DNA of 5,175 bases from an uncultured Eubacteriales bacterium. Lineage in GTDB: Bacteria; Bacillota; Clostridia; Oscillospirales; QAMX01. The stretch is from assembly GCA_900551265.1 (NCBI GenBank), contig URVL01000160.1, positions 1 through 5,175 on the forward strand, read 5' to 3'. A program made the position numbers and the translations under genes. The notes under the pieces were generated by a model that saw nothing but the letters and a program-made list of their open reading frames with translations, ran no database searches and was not told the DNA's origin. Positions 4,093 through 5,175 of the stretch are shown piece after piece (the first letter of the stretch is position 1; the number at the start of each line of letters is the position of its first letter).

Positions 4093-5175
4093 TTAAATAC
4101 TGAGATCCTCGCCGTAACCGAAATGCTCAATCACATAATCCATGTCCTTATCGCCCCGTCCGGATAAATTCACCAGGATACTGTCAAACTCGCCGGATCT
4201 CGCCGCGCGAATCGCATAAGCCAGCGCGTGCGAGCTCTCAAGCGCCGGAATAATTCCCTCATAACGCGAAAGCGCAAAGAAAGCTTCTATAGCTTCACGA
4301 TCCGTAGCCGTTTCATAACGGACACGCCCGGCATCTTTCAAGTAGGCATGCTCGGGTCCGGTTGCCGGGTAGTCAAGACCGGAGGCAACAGAATAAACCG
4401 GAAGAGGCGAGCCCTCCTCATCCTGTAAAACGTAGCTTTCAAAGCCGTGCAACACACCCTTTGAACCAAATTTCATGGTTGCCGCGTGATCGCCGACGCT
4501 CTCGCCGCGTCCAAGCGGCTCTACGCCGATAATCTCAACCGGATCGGCAAGGAACGGAACAAACATCCCAATAGAGTTCGATCCGCCGCCCACACAGGCA
4601 CATATGGCATCCGGCAAAAGTCCCGTCATTTCCATAAACTGCTCGCGCGCCTCGATTCCTACGACGGTTTGGAAGTCGCGTACCATCATCGGAAACGGGT
4701 GCGGACCAACCACGGAGCCAATGCAGTAAATGGCATCCTTATATTCCTTCATATACGCTTCAAACGCAGCGTCGACGGCCTCTTTCAACGTTTTCAGACC
4801 GTGGGTAACCGGCACGACGCGCGCGCCAAGGATCCGCATGCGAGAGACATTCGGCGCCTGTTTTGCGATATCGACCTCGCCCATATAAATATCGCACTCC
4901 AGGCCGAAGTAAGCCGCAGCAGTTGCAAGCGCAACGCCATGCTGTCCGGCACCGGTTTCCGCAATAATCTTCTTTTTGCCCATATATTTGGCCAACAGGC
5001 CCTCGCCCATGCAATGGTTCAGCTTATGTGCGCCGGTATGGTTGAGATCCTCGCGTTTCAAGTAAATCTGCGTCGTGCCAAGCCGGTTTGACAGGCGCTC
5101 ACAGTGATAGACCGGAGTCGGACGTCCCTGAAACTCACGACGGATCCGGCGCAGTTCACTGATAAACTGCGCAGA
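4093..5175 (-). CDS. trpB: Tryptophan synthase beta chain (TrpB), start outside the window
   Basis: The reading frame is open to the right edge, so 360 residues are visible and roughly the first 30 are missing; the C-terminus is complete. TrpB is the pyridoxal-phosphate enzyme that condenses indole with L-serine to make L-tryptophan in the cytoplasm, normally as an alpha2-beta2 complex with TrpA. Diagnostic motifs, numbered in the visible fragment: [13 protein letters not shown] (17-29); [12 protein letters not shown] with the PLP-binding lysine at 51; ETGAGQHG (73-80) with the catalytic glutamate at 73; GGGSN (196-200), the cofactor-phosphate loop; [11 protein letters not shown] (266-276); [13 protein letters not shown] (306-318); and SGRGDKD (338-344). 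All key residues are present, so it is expected to be active. A TTG at 5061 that begins a shorter frame is internal, since it encodes the leucine just before [12 protein letters not shown]. The sequence fits classical TrpB1. It is separated from the B12 operon by its own terminator and is probably functionally unrelated. Confidence 0.95.
   Translation of the reverse strand, partial: SAQFISELRRIRREFQGRPTPVYHCERLSNRLGTTQIYLKREDLNHTGAHKLNHCMGEGLLAKYMGKKKIIAETGAGQHGVALATAAAYFGLECDIYMGEVDIAKQAPNVSRMRILGARVVPVTHGLKTLKEAVDAAFEAYMKEYKDAIYCIGSVVGPHPFPMMVRDFQTVVGIEAREQFMEMTGLLPDAICACVGGGSNSIGMFVPFLADPVEIIGVEPLGRGESVGDHAATMKFGSKGVLHGFESYVLQDEEGSPLPVYSVASGLDYPATGPEHAYLKDAGRVRYETATDREAIEAFFALSRYEGIIPALESSHALAYAIRAARSGEFDSILVNLSGRGDKDMDYVIEHFGYGEDLSI

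Noticed and set aside
3979..4167. Plus-strand gene starting near 3979
   Set aside because: It runs through the trpB terminator and the 3' end of trpB, and its sequence is mostly the terminator's own A/T-rich stem translated.
4486..5091. 201-codon open frame on the plus strand
   Set aside because: It lies antisense inside trpB, whose motifs are unmistakable. The product is basic and composition-biased, with no recognisable domain, as expected for a shadow frame.
2204..5113. Shared 10-mer GTGATAGACC at about 2212-2221 and 5104-5113
   Set aside because: One copy is in an intergenic gap and the other inside trpB coding sequence. There is no extension or further copy, so this looks like chance.
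4093..5175. TrpB as part of the B12 system
   Set aside because: It has its own strong terminator, and the next operon has its own promoter. No cobalamin link to TrpB is known to me, so adjacency alone is not evidence.

Overview
The window looks like a piece of a Gram-positive Firmicutes genome, most likely from a gut-type clostridium (Clostridia, Oscillospirales-like). This rests on S-layer-homology (SLH) wall anchors, a lipobox lipoprotein, strong GGAGG-type ribosome binding sites, roughly balanced base composition and DUF4430 proteins of a type familiar from that group. The taxonomic call is inference. All genes read on the minus strand.

Layout in transcription order, from high to low coordinates. 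The window opens inside trpB (tryptophan synthase beta chain; start outside the window), which ends at 4093 and is followed by a strong intrinsic terminator (about 4010-4048). A new transcription unit then begins: a near-consensus promoter (TTGACA, 17 nt, TACAAT; 3935-3963), a cobalamin riboswitch (aptamer about 3805-3918), a riboswitch-associated intrinsic terminator (about 3712-3741) and a short leader. Four genes follow: (1) a secreted protein with an N-terminal transcobalamin-like DUF4430 domain and C-terminal SLH repeats; (2) a secreted alpha/alpha-toroid protein (prenyltransferase/squalene-cyclase repeat fold, as in the alpha domain of intrinsic factor) also ending in SLH repeats; (3) a small lipoprotein that is essentially one DUF4430 domain; (4) the first 57 codons of an ECF-transporter T-component (EcfT-like) running off the left edge. 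Genes 2-3 and 3-4 are separated by only 16 and 13 nt, so this is an operon.

How the parts may work together. In animals, intrinsic factor and transcobalamin bind vitamin B12 between an alpha6/alpha6 toroid and a small beta domain. Here the same two fold types are encoded as separate, surface-anchored proteins, under a B12 riboswitch, directly ahead of an ECF-type vitamin transporter gene. The most economical reading is a B12 (or related corrinoid) capture and uptake system: wall-tethered binding proteins, a membrane-tethered lipoprotein, then an ECF importer. The riboswitch and domain motifs are visible in the sequence; corrinoid binding by these proteins is inference. No tRNA, rRNA, CRISPR array or mobile element was seen.
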